A stretch of DNA of 64,000 nucleotides from NCBI GenBank assembly GCA_016199985.1, contig JACQFQ010000063.1, positions 31,266 through 95,265 of the forward strand. The letters are read 5' to 3'. Source of the DNA: Verrucomicrobiota bacterium. GTDB lineage: Bacteria; Verrucomicrobiota; Verrucomicrobiia; Limisphaerales; UBA11320. Each line of letters begins with the position of its first letter. Positions within the stretch are counted from its first letter, which is position 1. This document shows, in pieces, positions 1-8,808 of the stretch. Under the pieces are notes generated by a model, which saw only the letters and a list, made by a program, of their open reading frames with translations, had not been told where the DNA came from and did no database searches. The position numbers and the translations under genes were made by a program.

Positions 1-1830
1 TCGCGCACGGGAACCTTGATGAAATTGTTCGAGGGCACTGGGTTCCTGCTGGACAAGACCCAGGCAACCGTGATCACGGCTTACATCCGGGGCGCCGACC
101 GGCTCGTCACATCGCCCAATCCCAATCGCAAGCTGCTGCTGCCTCGAGTCTCGATCCATTTCAGCGAGGCGCTCCACCCTCCTCGGGGCGTCGATGCCAG
201 CGCGTCGGCGGCGCGGACTCGACTCACCGACTGGTTGCGCGATCAGATGGTTCGACAGCAATTCGAAGTCGAGTGCCTGATGGGGCCTTCCACCGTCCTG
301 GAGGCGGTGGTGGCCAGCGCCGGCGTTCACGGGGGCAAGGTGGTGATGCAGGATATCACCCAGAGCCTGACCCTCCGGCGCGTCTTGGCGGGCGCGGATC
401 TCCTCGCGCAGGAGCTCGCCGCGCTCCTCGGAGGCTCTCCGGAGCGGATAGGCGTCCTCCTGCCCAACGTCAACGCGACGCCAATCGTTATTCTGGCCTT
501 GTGGAGCCTAGGGAAGGCGCCCGCTCTCCTGAACTTCTCAACGGGGATTCCGATCATGAAGGTTTGCTCGGAACTTGCCGGACTTCGCGAAATCATCACA
601 TCGCGGGCGTTTCTGACGAAGGCCAGGCTTGAGTTGAAGCCGCTGCAGGACGCGGGGCTCCGCCTGATTTTTGTCGAGGATCTCCGGGAGCGAGTCACGT
701 CCCTCAAACGCCTGGCCGCGCTGGCCCGCGTCGCGCTGAACCCGCGCTCGGTCATCCGAACCCCTCAGTCCGCCGACCGCACGGCCGTTGTTCTCTTCAC
801 GAGCGGATCCGAAGGCGTCCCGAAGGGGGTGGCGCTGTCACAGTCCAACTTGATGTCCAACATCCGCCAGCTGCTTTCGATCTGCGACCTCACCGATGAG
901 GATCGCATTTTCAATTGCCTGCCCCTCTTCCATAGCTTCGGCCTCACCATCGGCGCGCTCCTGCCTCTCGTTCGCGGGTTTTACGTTTTTCTGTATCCAT
1001 CGCCGCTCCACTACCGCGTCGTCCCCGCGGCGCTGTACGACCGCGACTGCACCGTGCTCCTGAGCACCAACACCTTCCTCAATGGATATGGACGCAAGGC
1101 TCATTTCTACGACTTCCGCAGCCTCCGATATCTTTTCGCGGGCGCCGAGAAGATCCAGCAGTCGACCTTCGAACTCTGGAAGCGGAAATTTGGCGTGCGA
1201 ATTCTCGAGGGCTACGGGGCCACGGAGTGCAGTCCGTGCCTGGCCATCAACACCCCCATGATCTCCTCTTACGGGACCGTGGGCCGCTTCCTGCCGTGCA
1301 TCGAGCATCGCATCGAGCCTGTGGAAGGCGTGAGCGTCGGAGGCCGCCTCCTCGTCAAGGGGCCGAATATCATGCAGGGCTACCTGAACGCGGACGCGAA
1401 CCAGGCGTTCCGCGCGCGGGACGGGTGGTACGACACGGGCGATATTGTCAGCGTCGATGACGGCGGGTTTGTCACGATTCTTGGCCGACTGAAGCGCTTC
1501 GCGAAAGTCAGCGGCGAGATGGTCAGCCTGACCGCCGTGGAGGAGGCCCTCGCGGGGGCGTTTCCGCAGTACGGGCTCAGATGCCAGGTCGCCGTGGTGA
1601 CGTTGCCCGACGCCGACAAGGGTGAGCGGTTGGTGGCCGTCATCAACGAGGCGCGCCTGGGCGTGGACGAGATCCGCGCCGCGGTGCGAGCCCGCGGGCT
1701 GTCCAATCTTTGCGCGCCGCGCGAGGCTCGATTTCTTCGCGAGATTCCCAAGCTGGGCACAGGCAAGGTCAACCATCGAGAGCTGGAACGCTGGGTCCGC
1801 GAGACGCCCCAACCTCCTCCCGCGTCCTAA
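1..1830 (+). CDS. aas: Acyl-ACP synthetase / phospholipid acyltransferase, 5' end missing
   Basis: The reading frame is open from base 1, so the gene enters from the left edge; the ATG near 19 is internal. The first ~60 residues (LFEGTGFLLDK, then FPKV-like LPRVSIHF) match the end of a PlsC-type acyltransferase. An ANL adenylating domain follows: phosphate loop LFTSGSEGVPKG (about 795-830), YGATECSP (about 1213), YDTGDI (about 1429), GRLKRFAKVSGE (about 1483) and the C-terminal lysine motif GTGKVNHREL (about 1758). This order is that of Aas, which activates fatty acids to acyl-ACP and reacylates lysophospholipids at the inner membrane. In many bacteria an MFS domain precedes it, which cannot be seen here. 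The domain call is firm; the exact substrate is inferred. Confidence 0.82.
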   Translation, partial: SRTGTLMKLFEGTGFLLDKTQATVITAYIRGADRLVTSPNPNRKLLLPRVSIHFSEALHPPRGVDASASAARTRLTDWLRDQMVRQQFEVECLMGPSTVLEAVVASAGVHGGKVVMQDITQSLTLRRVLAGADLLAQELAALLGGSPERIGVLLPNVNATPIVILALWSLGKAPALLNFSTGIPIMKVCSELAGLREIITSRAFLTKARLELKPLQDAGLRLIFVEDLRERVTSLKRLAALARVALNPRSVIRTPQSADRTAVVLFTSGSEGVPKGVALSQSNLMSNIRQLLSICDLTDEDRIFNCLPLFHSFGLTIGALLPLVRGFYVFLYPSPLHYRVVPAALYDRDCTVLLSTNTFLNGYGRKAHFYDFRSLRYLFAGAEKIQQSTFELWKRKFGVRILEGYGATECSPCLAINTPMISSYGTVGRFLPCIEHRIEPVEGVSVGGRLLVKGPNIMQGYLNADANQAFRARDGWYDTGDIVSVDDGGFVTILGRLKRFAKVSGEMVSLTAVEEALAGAFPQYGLRCQVAVVTLPDADKGERLVAVINEARLGVDEIRAAVRARGLSNLCAPREARFLREIPKLGTGKVNHRELERWVRETPQPPPAS

Positions 1831-1979
1831 AACGAGACACCCGCCCCCTTGGCCTCGCGCCCATCGCGCCCGCCGCCGTGTCCGAGCCAATCCCGCATCA
1901 TCGCGCTAAAGTTTAAGAGCGCTCCTGCCGATGGAACGAAGCAGAGGCGGAATCCCTTTCGCTGCTCCCTTTACGACGT

Positions 1980-2810
1980 ATGAAGACTTTGCTCGTTCGC
2001 TCAATCCTCGGAGGACTGCTGCTCTCATCACCCTTGTGGTGGGCGGGCTCCGCCGCGGCGGAAACGCACAACATCAATGGCCAGGTCACCGCGGTTCAGG
2101 GCTCGGCGACCTTGAGCGTTCCCGGACAACCCGAGACGCCTCTGAAGCCCGGGGCCGATGTGCCGCCCGGAGCGGTGATCCACACGTCTCCCGGTGGAAG
2201 CGTGGATGTTTTTTTGGGTCGCAACACCGGCGTCATCCGTGTTGCGGAGAACTCCGCCCTGAAGGTGCGGGCGCTTCAAGTGACCGACACGGGATCGGAG
2301 ACTGTAACAGACACCCAGCTCGAGCTTCAGAAGGGCGAGCTGTTTGGGAATGTCAACAAGCAGAGCGCCGCGTCCACCTACGAGATCACCTTGCCTGACG
2401 GCGCCGTGGACATGCGCCAGAGCCGCTTTCAGATCGTGAGTCGCGCGCCCGAATCCCCAGGGGGAAAAGCGGGGCAGCTCGCCGACAACAACCAGCCCTT
2501 GCGATCGACCGTTCGTGTTCTCATGGGCCAGGCTTCGTTTACCCACGACGGCCAGCTCGTCGTCCTCGGCAATCACCAGGAGCTCAATCCTGAAACAGGA
2601 AAGCCCGCCCCCATGACCGCCGCGATGGTTGCAATCATCGGGCAAGCCTTCCTCACGATGGATCTCGCGCCGCAGACGGCGTCCGGCGGCGCGGACGGGA
2701 ACAACAAATCGAAGTCCGACGGCGGAAATGTCATTCAGGTCTCCGCGCGCGCCCTCACCAGCCTTCCTCCGCAGGAGACGCCGCTATCGCCTACAACGGG
2801 CGGCCGGTAG
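1980..2810 (+). CDS. Secreted FecR-domain protein
   Basis: 276 residues. It has a clear signal peptide (basic start, hydrophobic stretch, cleavage near GSAAAE). A FecR-like beta domain covers roughly residues 35-150: VQGSATLSVPG, then the PPGAVIHTSPGGSVDVFLG turn typical of the family, then an electronegative strand-rich part. The C-terminal 70 residues are low-complexity. FecR domains occur in sigma regulators but also in stand-alone periplasmic proteins; no sigma factor or TonB receptor is adjacent, so a regulatory role is not supported. A strong terminator follows at 2841-2868. Confidence 0.75.
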   Translation: MKTLLVRSILGGLLLSSPLWWAGSAAAETHNINGQVTAVQGSATLSVPGQPETPLKPGADVPPGAVIHTSPGGSVDVFLGRNTGVIRVAENSALKVRALQVTDTGSETVTDTQLELQKGELFGNVNKQSAASTYEITLPDGAVDMRQSRFQIVSRAPESPGGKAGQLADNNQPLRSTVRVLMGQASFTHDGQLVVLGNHQELNPETGKPAPMTAAMVAIIGQAFLTMDLAPQTASGGADGNNKSKSDGGNVIQVSARALTSLPPQETPLSPTTGGR

Positions 2811-2840
2811 AATCGGACGGCCTGACGGCTGAATTTTTGC

Positions 2841-2874
2841 GGCGCGCTGAGTGTTCAGCGCGCCTTTTCTTTTT
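2841..2874 (+). terminator. Rho-independent terminator after the FecR gene
   Basis: Perfect 10-bp stem GGCGCGCTGA / TCAGCGCGCC with loop GTGT (2841-2864), followed by a T-rich tail TTTTCTTTTTT. The hairpin overlaps the last codons of the convergent nth gene; on the reverse strand there is no T-run, so it terminates mainly plus-strand transcription. Confidence 0.85.
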
Positions 2875-3541
2875 TGCTCGCGGCGGCTGCGGCCTTCTCC
2901 GCCGCGGGACACAGGGCCCGGATCTCGCAATGCGGGCAATCGGGCTTCCGGGCGCCGCAACGACGGCGGCCGTGCCAGATGAGCCAGTGGCTGAGGAGCG
3001 CCCAATGATCCCGGGGAGTCAGGCGCATCAGCGCCTGCTCGATTTTCTCGGGCGAGGACTGCCTGGTCAGCCCGAGCCGCTGGGCGAGTCGCGCCACATG
3101 GGTGTCCACCACCACGCCTTCCTGGATTCCAAACGCGTTTCCCAGCACGACATTCGCCGTCTTTCGTCCCACGCCCGCCAGCGCGGTCAAAGCCTCCATG
3201 GTCCTGGGAACTTCCTCCCCATGCCGCGCGACAAGCGTTCGGCACGCGGCCTGAATGTTGCGCGCCTTGTTCCGGAACAAGCCGATCCGCCGGATGTCTT
3301 GCTCAAGCGCGGGCAAAGGCGCCTCCGCGTAGTCGCGGGCGCTGCGATAGCGGGCGAAAAGCGTTTCCGTGACGATGTTGACCTGCTTGTCCGTGCACTG
3401 GGCCGAGAGAATTGTGGCGACCAGCAGCTCGAGGGGGTTGCTGTGTCGGAGTTCGCAGTGGGCGTCCGGGTAGGCGCGGGCCAGCGTGTCGCAAATCGCC
3501 GCGGCTCGGGCCCGCGTCTGATCGTTGGTCTCTCTTGCCAC
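2855..3541 (-). CDS. nth: Endonuclease III
   Basis: 228 residues, the normal family length. It is a DNA glycosylase/AP lyase for oxidised pyrimidines in base-excision repair. The helix-hairpin-helix LAGVGRKTANVV (121-132) carries the catalytic lysine K127; VDTHV carries the catalytic aspartate D146. The C-terminal [4Fe-4S] motif C-x6-C-x2-C-x5-C is complete (C195, C202, C205, C211). The start is GTG with AAGG upstream, 15 bases after the kamA stop, so the two genes are probably cotranscribed. The alanine/lysine-rich tail is variable in the family. Confidence 0.95.
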   Translation of the reverse strand: MARETNDQTRARAAAICDTLARAYPDAHCELRHSNPLELLVATILSAQCTDKQVNIVTETLFARYRSARDYAEAPLPALEQDIRRIGLFRNKARNIQAACRTLVARHGEEVPRTMEALTALAGVGRKTANVVLGNAFGIQEGVVVDTHVARLAQRLGLTRQSSPEKIEQALMRLTPRDHWALLSHWLIWHGRRRCGARKPDCPHCEIRALCPAAEKAAAAASKKEKAR

Positions 3542-3556
3542 GGAGCCTTCGCGGGA

Positions 3557-4798
3557 TCACGCCAGCTCAGGGTGAGCGGACGATGGTTCGCTGATCGCCG
3601 TGGGCGCGCCGTCCGCGTTCTCCGGGTACTCGAACACCTTCCCTTCGAAGTTCCGGAAGACAACCCGATCGTTGTTATGGCTGAGCACGTAGTCGGGGTT
3701 GATGGGCACCTTGCCCCCGCCGCCGGGGGCGTCGATCACGAACTGCGGCACCGCGTAGCCAGTGGTGTGGCCCCGGAGGCTTTGCATGATTTCGAGGCCT
3801 CGGCGAACGCTGGAGCGCAAATGCGACGATCCTGAGATCAGGTCGCACTGGTAGACGTAGTAGGGCCGGACACGGCACATCATCAGCTTCTGCAGATGGT
3901 CCTTCATCACCGCTTCGTCGTCATTCACGCCGCGCAGGAGCACCGACTGATTCCCCAAGGGGATGCCCGCGTCCGCCAGCCGGCCCAACGCGTCGCGCGC
4001 CTCGGTCGTCAGCTCGCGGGGATGATTCGAGTGCACGCTGATGAAGAGCGGGTGAAACTGCCGGAGCATCGCGCACAGCTCGGGAGTGATCCGCTGGGGC
4101 AGAAAAAGCGGGATCCGCGTTCCGATGCGCAGAAACTCCACATGCGGAATGGCTCGAAGCCGGCTGAGGAGACATTCGAGCTTCTCATCGCTCAGAAGAA
4201 ATGGATCGCCGCCGCTCAGCAGGACGTCGCGGATGGCCGGGGTGCGGGCGATATAGTCGATCTGGCGATCGAACTCAGGATGGAAGTCGTAGCCCGTGGC
4301 GTTGCTCACCAGGCGCGAGCGCGTGCAGTAGCGACAGTAGGCGGCGCATCGATCCGTCACGAGAAAGAGAACGCGATCAGGATAGCGATGCACGAGCCCA
4401 GGCACGGGGGAGTGCTCGTCCTCGCCGCAGGGGTCCGTCAGCTCCCATGGCGCGGTCAAGGTCTCCTCCAGGCGGGGGATCACTTGGATGCGGATGGGAC
4501 ATCGCTCGTCCGCTGGGTCAATGAGGTTGAAAAAGTAGGGCGTGATCGCCATCGCCAGCTTCGTGTTCGCGAGCTGGACCCCGGCTTCCTCCTCCGGCGT
4601 CAGGGTCGGCATCAATGTCCGGAGACCCTTGAGCGTGGTGATCCTGTTCCGGAGCTGCCACTGCCAGCTGTTCCAGTCCGCGTCCGGAATGTGAGACCAA
4701 AAACCGCGACCCGCGGAATGAAACGCCTTCAGGGAACCGGTGCGCCGGGGTTCGACAGGGTCCGCGCTCAGGCCGCAGACTGACGACAGGATGTCCAT
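3557..4798 (-). CDS. kamA: Lysine 2,3-aminomutase family radical SAM enzyme
   Basis: 413 residues. The radical SAM cluster motif CxxxCxxC is C151-A-A-Y-C155-R-Y-C158. The PLP lysine lies in PGGGGK (K363), as in clostridial KamA. The family converts L-lysine to beta-lysine, either as free amino acid (KamA) or for EF-P modification (EpmB). The length and the extended C-terminus with FVIDAPGGGGKVPINP favour KamA over the shorter EpmB, but neither efp nor epmA is in the window to settle it. ATG start; nth follows directly. Confidence 0.88.
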   Translation of the reverse strand: MDILSSVCGLSADPVEPRRTGSLKAFHSAGRGFWSHIPDADWNSWQWQLRNRITTLKGLRTLMPTLTPEEEAGVQLANTKLAMAITPYFFNLIDPADERCPIRIQVIPRLEETLTAPWELTDPCGEDEHSPVPGLVHRYPDRVLFLVTDRCAAYCRYCTRSRLVSNATGYDFHPEFDRQIDYIARTPAIRDVLLSGGDPFLLSDEKLECLLSRLRAIPHVEFLRIGTRIPLFLPQRITPELCAMLRQFHPLFISVHSNHPRELTTEARDALGRLADAGIPLGNQSVLLRGVNDDEAVMKDHLQKLMMCRVRPYYVYQCDLISGSSHLRSSVRRGLEIMQSLRGHTTGYAVPQFVIDAPGGGGKVPINPDYVLSHNNDRVVFRNFEGKVFEYPENADGAPTAISEPSSAHPELA

Positions 4799-4831
4799 TC
4801 CGGGCGGACTATAGGTTCCGCGGAGGGTGTG

Positions 4832-6343
4832 TCAAGGGGACGGGTGTTCCGGGTCGACGGCGGCCCTTCGGCCCTGTTTTCGGCGTCCGGAAGGCGTCTC
4901 AGCGGGGCCCTTTTTCCGGCTCTGCGTGATCGCGGCGAGCTCCGCCTGATAGCGGCTGAACGAGTGGTCCAGCTCGTCGAGCTGTCGGACGCATTTCTTC
5001 AGCGCCACCTTGGCGTTCGGCAGCAGCTGGACCTTTTCCACGCTCGTCCCGCCCGTGGCGTTTCGTTGGGCGAGATAGGTCGCCAAAGTCTCGCGGTAGC
5101 CGGCGACGAGCGGGGCGATCCTTGGCGGGCTGCGCCACTGCAAGCCCTGGAGTCGGGCGATCTTCCGGTTGAGCAGAGCTTCGACGCGCGTCGAATCCCA
5201 CCGCTCGATCGCGCGCTGGATGCTGGATCTCCCGGCGTCCTGAATCGACTCGCCGTCCACCGTGATGTCCAGCGGCACCGACAGGATCTGGCCCAACTGG
5301 TCCACCACTTCCTCGAAAGCCAGCTCTCCCGACCGCTCGCGTCCGAGGAAGAGCGCTGTGGTCAGTCCCCACCACTTGTCCACATCCACCATGCGTTGGA
5401 ACCGTGACGCGTAGGCCTGAAGGAAGCTCGTCTGCCAGTTCAGGGTGTTGTGAAGACTTGCGAGCATGACGGCCATGTCTCTCGCGCCGTGATCCATCCG
5501 CAGCAGTTCCCGCACGAGGAGGTGGGATGAGGACCGGTATCGGTTGAGAAACCCGGGATCGCCGGAGGCGTCAGGCCAGCTCAGCTCCTCCAAGGCGAGG
5601 GGCGGTGTTTCGCGGAGCGTTTGCCTCAGCGTTTCCACCGCGCGATCGGGGCGCTGGTTCTCCGTGCCTCCCTTGAAGGGCTCCGCCAACAGCGACAGCG
5701 AGCCTTGGGCCTCCAGATGGGCGGGCATGCCCGCCTCGAGCCATTTGGGCATGTCGACCGGAATGCCTTCATTTCGCGTTCCACGATTGGCGATCTCGAG
5801 CAGCAGGACCTGAACGATCGTGTTGAAGAAGCGGCGCCGATCCATCAGGTCGGGGAGGTCGATGGAGTAGACCCACCCGCTCGGATACTCCTGGCCTTGC
5901 ACGGCGACGGGTTCGTCGTCGCCCCGGCGGACATGCAACCTCACGTAGACTTTTCCCTGCCATCGGTCGGTCAGCTGAAGCTCATGGAGCAGCGCCGCCT
6001 TGATTCGCTCGCAGGAAACGATGGCGGTGTCCGGCTCGATTTGCATGTAGCTGGCGGAACGCGGGAGAGAAACCGGCGAAGGCGCGTCGAAAGGGACGCC
6101 TGTGGCGACAAACTGCTCCGACACGCTGATGCGGGTGACAGGTTCGGCCGCTCGGAGACCGATGGCGGCGAGGCACAGCAAAGACTGGAGCCAAGCGCGA
6201 GCCGCCCTCGGAGAGCGGATCGCGGCCAGCCCATGGCTTGCCCAATGACCTGTTTTGTGGACCACAGCTTCGGGAGGTTCCCGCCGGTCGCCGCCGGCGC
6301 GATATGGGGAACCAACAGACTTTGACAATAGAGAGGGCCGCAT
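4832..6343 (-). CDS. Secreted protein with degenerate gluzincin-like segment
   Basis: About 503 residues from the ATG at 6343, which has AAAGGG about 10 bases upstream; the frame stays open further upstream but would overlap the divergent methyltransferase. There is a long basic N-terminus followed by a hydrophobic segment (LQSLLCLAAIGLRA), so export is likely. Around the middle, MPKWLEAGMPAHLE resembles the WLxEGxAxYLE stretch that follows HExxH in gluzincin peptidases, but the expected zinc motif is replaced by LLLEIAN, so activity is doubtful. The C-terminal 60 residues are charged and helical. I do not recognise a named family. Confidence 0.6.
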   Translation of the reverse strand: MRPSLLSKSVGSPYRAGGDRREPPEAVVHKTGHWASHGLAAIRSPRAARAWLQSLLCLAAIGLRAAEPVTRISVSEQFVATGVPFDAPSPVSLPRSASYMQIEPDTAIVSCERIKAALLHELQLTDRWQGKVYVRLHVRRGDDEPVAVQGQEYPSGWVYSIDLPDLMDRRRFFNTIVQVLLLEIANRGTRNEGIPVDMPKWLEAGMPAHLEAQGSLSLLAEPFKGGTENQRPDRAVETLRQTLRETPPLALEELSWPDASGDPGFLNRYRSSSHLLVRELLRMDHGARDMAVMLASLHNTLNWQTSFLQAYASRFQRMVDVDKWWGLTTALFLGRERSGELAFEEVVDQLGQILSVPLDITVDGESIQDAGRSSIQRAIERWDSTRVEALLNRKIARLQGLQWRSPPRIAPLVAGYRETLATYLAQRNATGGTSVEKVQLLPNAKVALKKCVRQLDELDHSFSRYQAELAAITQSRKKGPAETPSGRRKQGRRAAVDPEHPSP

Positions 6344-6488
6344 GCTCACACAACCCTTTCGAGCGGACGCTCCGCCGACCGCCTCCTCAACTGATTGACC
6401 GCGCTGTCGATTAGGGAATAGCGTCGCCCATTCTCGCCGAACAACGCGCGGAACCGCGACGGGATCGGAAACGAAAGACGACGCGCCT

Positions 6489-7169
6489 ATGGCCTCACTG
6501 AAATGGACACTGACCAGCCTCAAGCAGCGAGGGATCCGACAAACATTTGCCGTGGGGTTCAGCTACGCGGAGGACTATCTTTTTGACTGGTGCTACGGCA
6601 CGGACACCATCCGGCGCGTCGAGCCGAGCTCGCTTCAGTTCTCCGCTGAGAACAAGCGGCATGCCTCCATCTATGGCGCCACGAAGGCTCGTCCGTTCTT
6701 GAAGCTGATGGAACTGCTCTCGCTGCCCAAGGACGCCACCTTCGTGGACATCGGCTCCGGCAAGGGCCGCGTTCTGATGCTGGCTCCGCGCGCCGGGTTC
6801 AAGAAGGTCGTGGGGATCGAGTTCTCGCCCGAGCTGTGCGCCATCGCGCGTAGGAACCTTGAGCTCTACCAGGCCAAGACCGGGCTCGCCTGCAACGTGG
6901 AGATCGTGGAGAGCGACGCCAGCCAATACTCCTACACTCCCGATCAAACCGTCTTCTACATGTTCAACCCTTTCGATGGAATTCTGGTTGAAAAAGTGGT
7001 GCGAAAAATCGGGGCTTCGATTCAGGCGTCCCCGCGTCCTTGCTGGTTGATCTATCTCGCGCCGCAGTACAAATCCATCATCTCCGCGACCGGCGTTTTC
7101 CCCGAAGAGCGTTCAGTGCAGATCAGCGGCTCGGACTACCAGGTCTATAGCTGTTCGCCGAAGCCTTAG
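6489..7169 (+). CDS. Class I SAM-dependent methyltransferase
   Basis: 226 residues. The SAM-binding motif I is FVDIGSGKGRVLMLA (about 83-97), followed by the acidic end of beta2 in VVGIEFSPELC. FYMFNPFD near 155 replaces the usual NPPY-type motif IV. The N-terminal 75 residues (FSYAEDYLFDWCYGTDT) form a lid-like region seen in many uncharacterised bacterial methyltransferases. The substrate cannot be read from the sequence. It is divergent from the gene at 6343, with a 145-base shared upstream region. Confidence 0.75.
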   Translation: MASLKWTLTSLKQRGIRQTFAVGFSYAEDYLFDWCYGTDTIRRVEPSSLQFSAENKRHASIYGATKARPFLKLMELLSLPKDATFVDIGSGKGRVLMLAPRAGFKKVVGIEFSPELCAIARRNLELYQAKTGLACNVEIVESDASQYSYTPDQTVFYMFNPFDGILVEKVVRKIGASIQASPRPCWLIYLAPQYKSIISATGVFPEERSVQISGSDYQVYSCSPKP

Positions 7170-7271
7170 GATCCGCGCGCCGATCCCCATCCGTTGTTGC
7201 GCGCGTTCTCAGCCCGCGGCTCGCGTGTCTCCCGTGGAGAGCGATCCCGTTTCTTTCCCGCGACGCTGGCG

Positions 7272-7808
7272 TCATGCGGGAGGCCTTTCGGACTCCGGGG
7301 CTGGCGGCGGAGAGGGAAGGGGGCGCGAGAGTGGAATGAGGCCCGCCCAGAACTCGGCCATGGACTTGGCCACGGGAAGGGGCACCTGCGCGCGAGCGAT
7401 GGGCTTTGGCGGGTCCGGCGACACAAACAACCCGGGCGGAACGCTGCGGGTGATGACGCTTCCGGCCCCCACGACGGCCCCCGCGGCGATTCGCAGCGTC
7501 TTTCCCGCGCCGCACACGAGGACGCAGTGCGGACCAACGAAAGCGTTCTTCTCAATAATCACTCGCCCCGATCCGCGTGTGTGCGCGATGATGCTGGTCC
7601 GGAGACTGATCTGCGCGCCCTCCTGGATCTCCACGCACTCGGGATACTCGTTGTCGATGTACACATCGTCGCCAATGAAGACGCCTCGCCCGATCTGCGC
7701 GCCGCGCCATCGGTGCAGCGTGGGTCGCAGGGTGGTGGATCCGGGCGCCACGCGGGCGATGGCGTGGAACACTCGGTTGAAAACGCGTCTTAGGATGAAC
7801 TTGGCCAT
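7272..7808 (-). CDS. Left-handed beta-helix (hexapeptide repeat) acyltransferase
   Basis: 178 residues. Hexapeptide repeats run through the middle: GRGVFIGDDVYID, GAQISLRTSIIAHT, EKNAFVGPHCVLV, AAGAVVGAGSVIT. The end of the coil (VPPGLFVSPDPPKPI) is like that of sugar O-acetyltransferases of the maa/NodL type. The C-terminal proline-rich tail is not diagnostic. It is the last of three co-directional genes with a deacetylase-like protein and an aldo/keto reductase, which suggests carbohydrate or envelope modification. Confidence 0.8.
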   Translation of the reverse strand: MAKFILRRVFNRVFHAIARVAPGSTTLRPTLHRWRGAQIGRGVFIGDDVYIDNEYPECVEIQEGAQISLRTSIIAHTRGSGRVIIEKNAFVGPHCVLVCGAGKTLRIAAGAVVGAGSVITRSVPPGLFVSPDPPKPIARAQVPLPVAKSMAEFWAGLIPLSRPLPSPPPAPESERPPA

Positions 7809-7884
7809 GGTTTTTCGAGGAAGGTGCGGCAGTTCGGGACGATGGCAAATGGAAAAACAAGTCCGGAGGGATGGGGCGTCTCGT

Positions 7885-8808
7885 TCATTGGATCTTCCTT
7901 CTGATCGCGGGAGGCAACATCCGGGAGAGGCCTTGGATCAGCTTCTTGGCCCCCGGAGGGAGACCCTGACGAAGCCACAGTTCCCAGCGCGATCGCTGGC
8001 GAAACTGGATCGCATCGGTCAAGGCGCGCATCTCATCCGAGGACAAACGCCAGCCGCCCGCTCCGGCGTTTTCAATCGCGTGGGCGACGGAGCCGCTCTT
8101 CGGGATCACCACGACCCCCTCGTGTCCGAGGCACCAGTTCAGCGCGAGCTGCGCCCGCGTTCTTCCCGTGTCGAGGGCCAGGCGTTGGAGAACTCCGCGA
8201 GGATCGCCGTCCAGCAGATGCTGGAACTGGCGGCTCAGCGGACTATACGCGATCACCGTGACGCCCTGCGACTGGCAGTACGGCAACAGGGTCGTCGCGA
8301 TCGTGCGATCGACGAGATTGAACCGGACCTGATTCGAGACGATGGGATGGCGTGTCGCCGCTCTTTGTGCCGCGCGCAGTTGGTCGACGGAGAAATTGCT
8401 GACGCCGATCCATCGAATCTTCCCGGCGTCCGCCAGCTCCTGCATCGCTCCGAGCGTTTCCTCAATCGGGACGCCGGGATTGGGCTCGTGCAGCTGATAG
8501 AGGTCGATTCGGTCGGTCCGCAGGCGTCTCAGGCTATCCTCGGCCGCCTTCACAACCTCCGCTCGGCGGAAATGGGCGGGCGAGACTTTCGACGCCAGGA
8601 ATACCTTGTCGCGACAGCCCCGGATGGCGTCAGCGACGACGGCCTCGTTGCCGTAGGACTCGGCGGTGTCGATGAAAGGGCTGCCGGCCTCGATGCCCGC
8701 GACGAGGGGTTCCGGGCCGGAGGAGTAACGCCAGGTTCCCATGCCCACCTCCGGGAGCGTCGCGTCCGTTCGGCCGAGCCGCTGTGTAGGTGGGGAGTTG
8801 GGGGTCAT
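7885..8808 (-). CDS. Aldo/keto reductase
   Basis: 307 residues. The AKR catalytic tetrad is present: D47 (FIDTAE), Y52 (SYGNE), K74 (LASKVS) and H107 (LYQLHEPNPG). SNQVRFNL and the AYSPLSR motif are typical NADPH-dependent AKR signatures. The start codon overlaps the upstream gene's stop by 4 bases (8805-8808), so the two are translationally coupled. The substrate is unknown. Confidence 0.88.
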   Translation of the reverse strand: MTPNSPPTQRLGRTDATLPEVGMGTWRYSSGPEPLVAGIEAGSPFIDTAESYGNEAVVADAIRGCRDKVFLASKVSPAHFRRAEVVKAAEDSLRRLRTDRIDLYQLHEPNPGVPIEETLGAMQELADAGKIRWIGVSNFSVDQLRAAQRAATRHPIVSNQVRFNLVDRTIATTLLPYCQSQGVTVIAYSPLSRQFQHLLDGDPRGVLQRLALDTGRTRAQLALNWCLGHEGVVVIPKSGSVAHAIENAGAGGWRLSSDEMRALTDAIQFRQRSRWELWLRQGLPPGAKKLIQGLSRMLPPAIRRKIQ

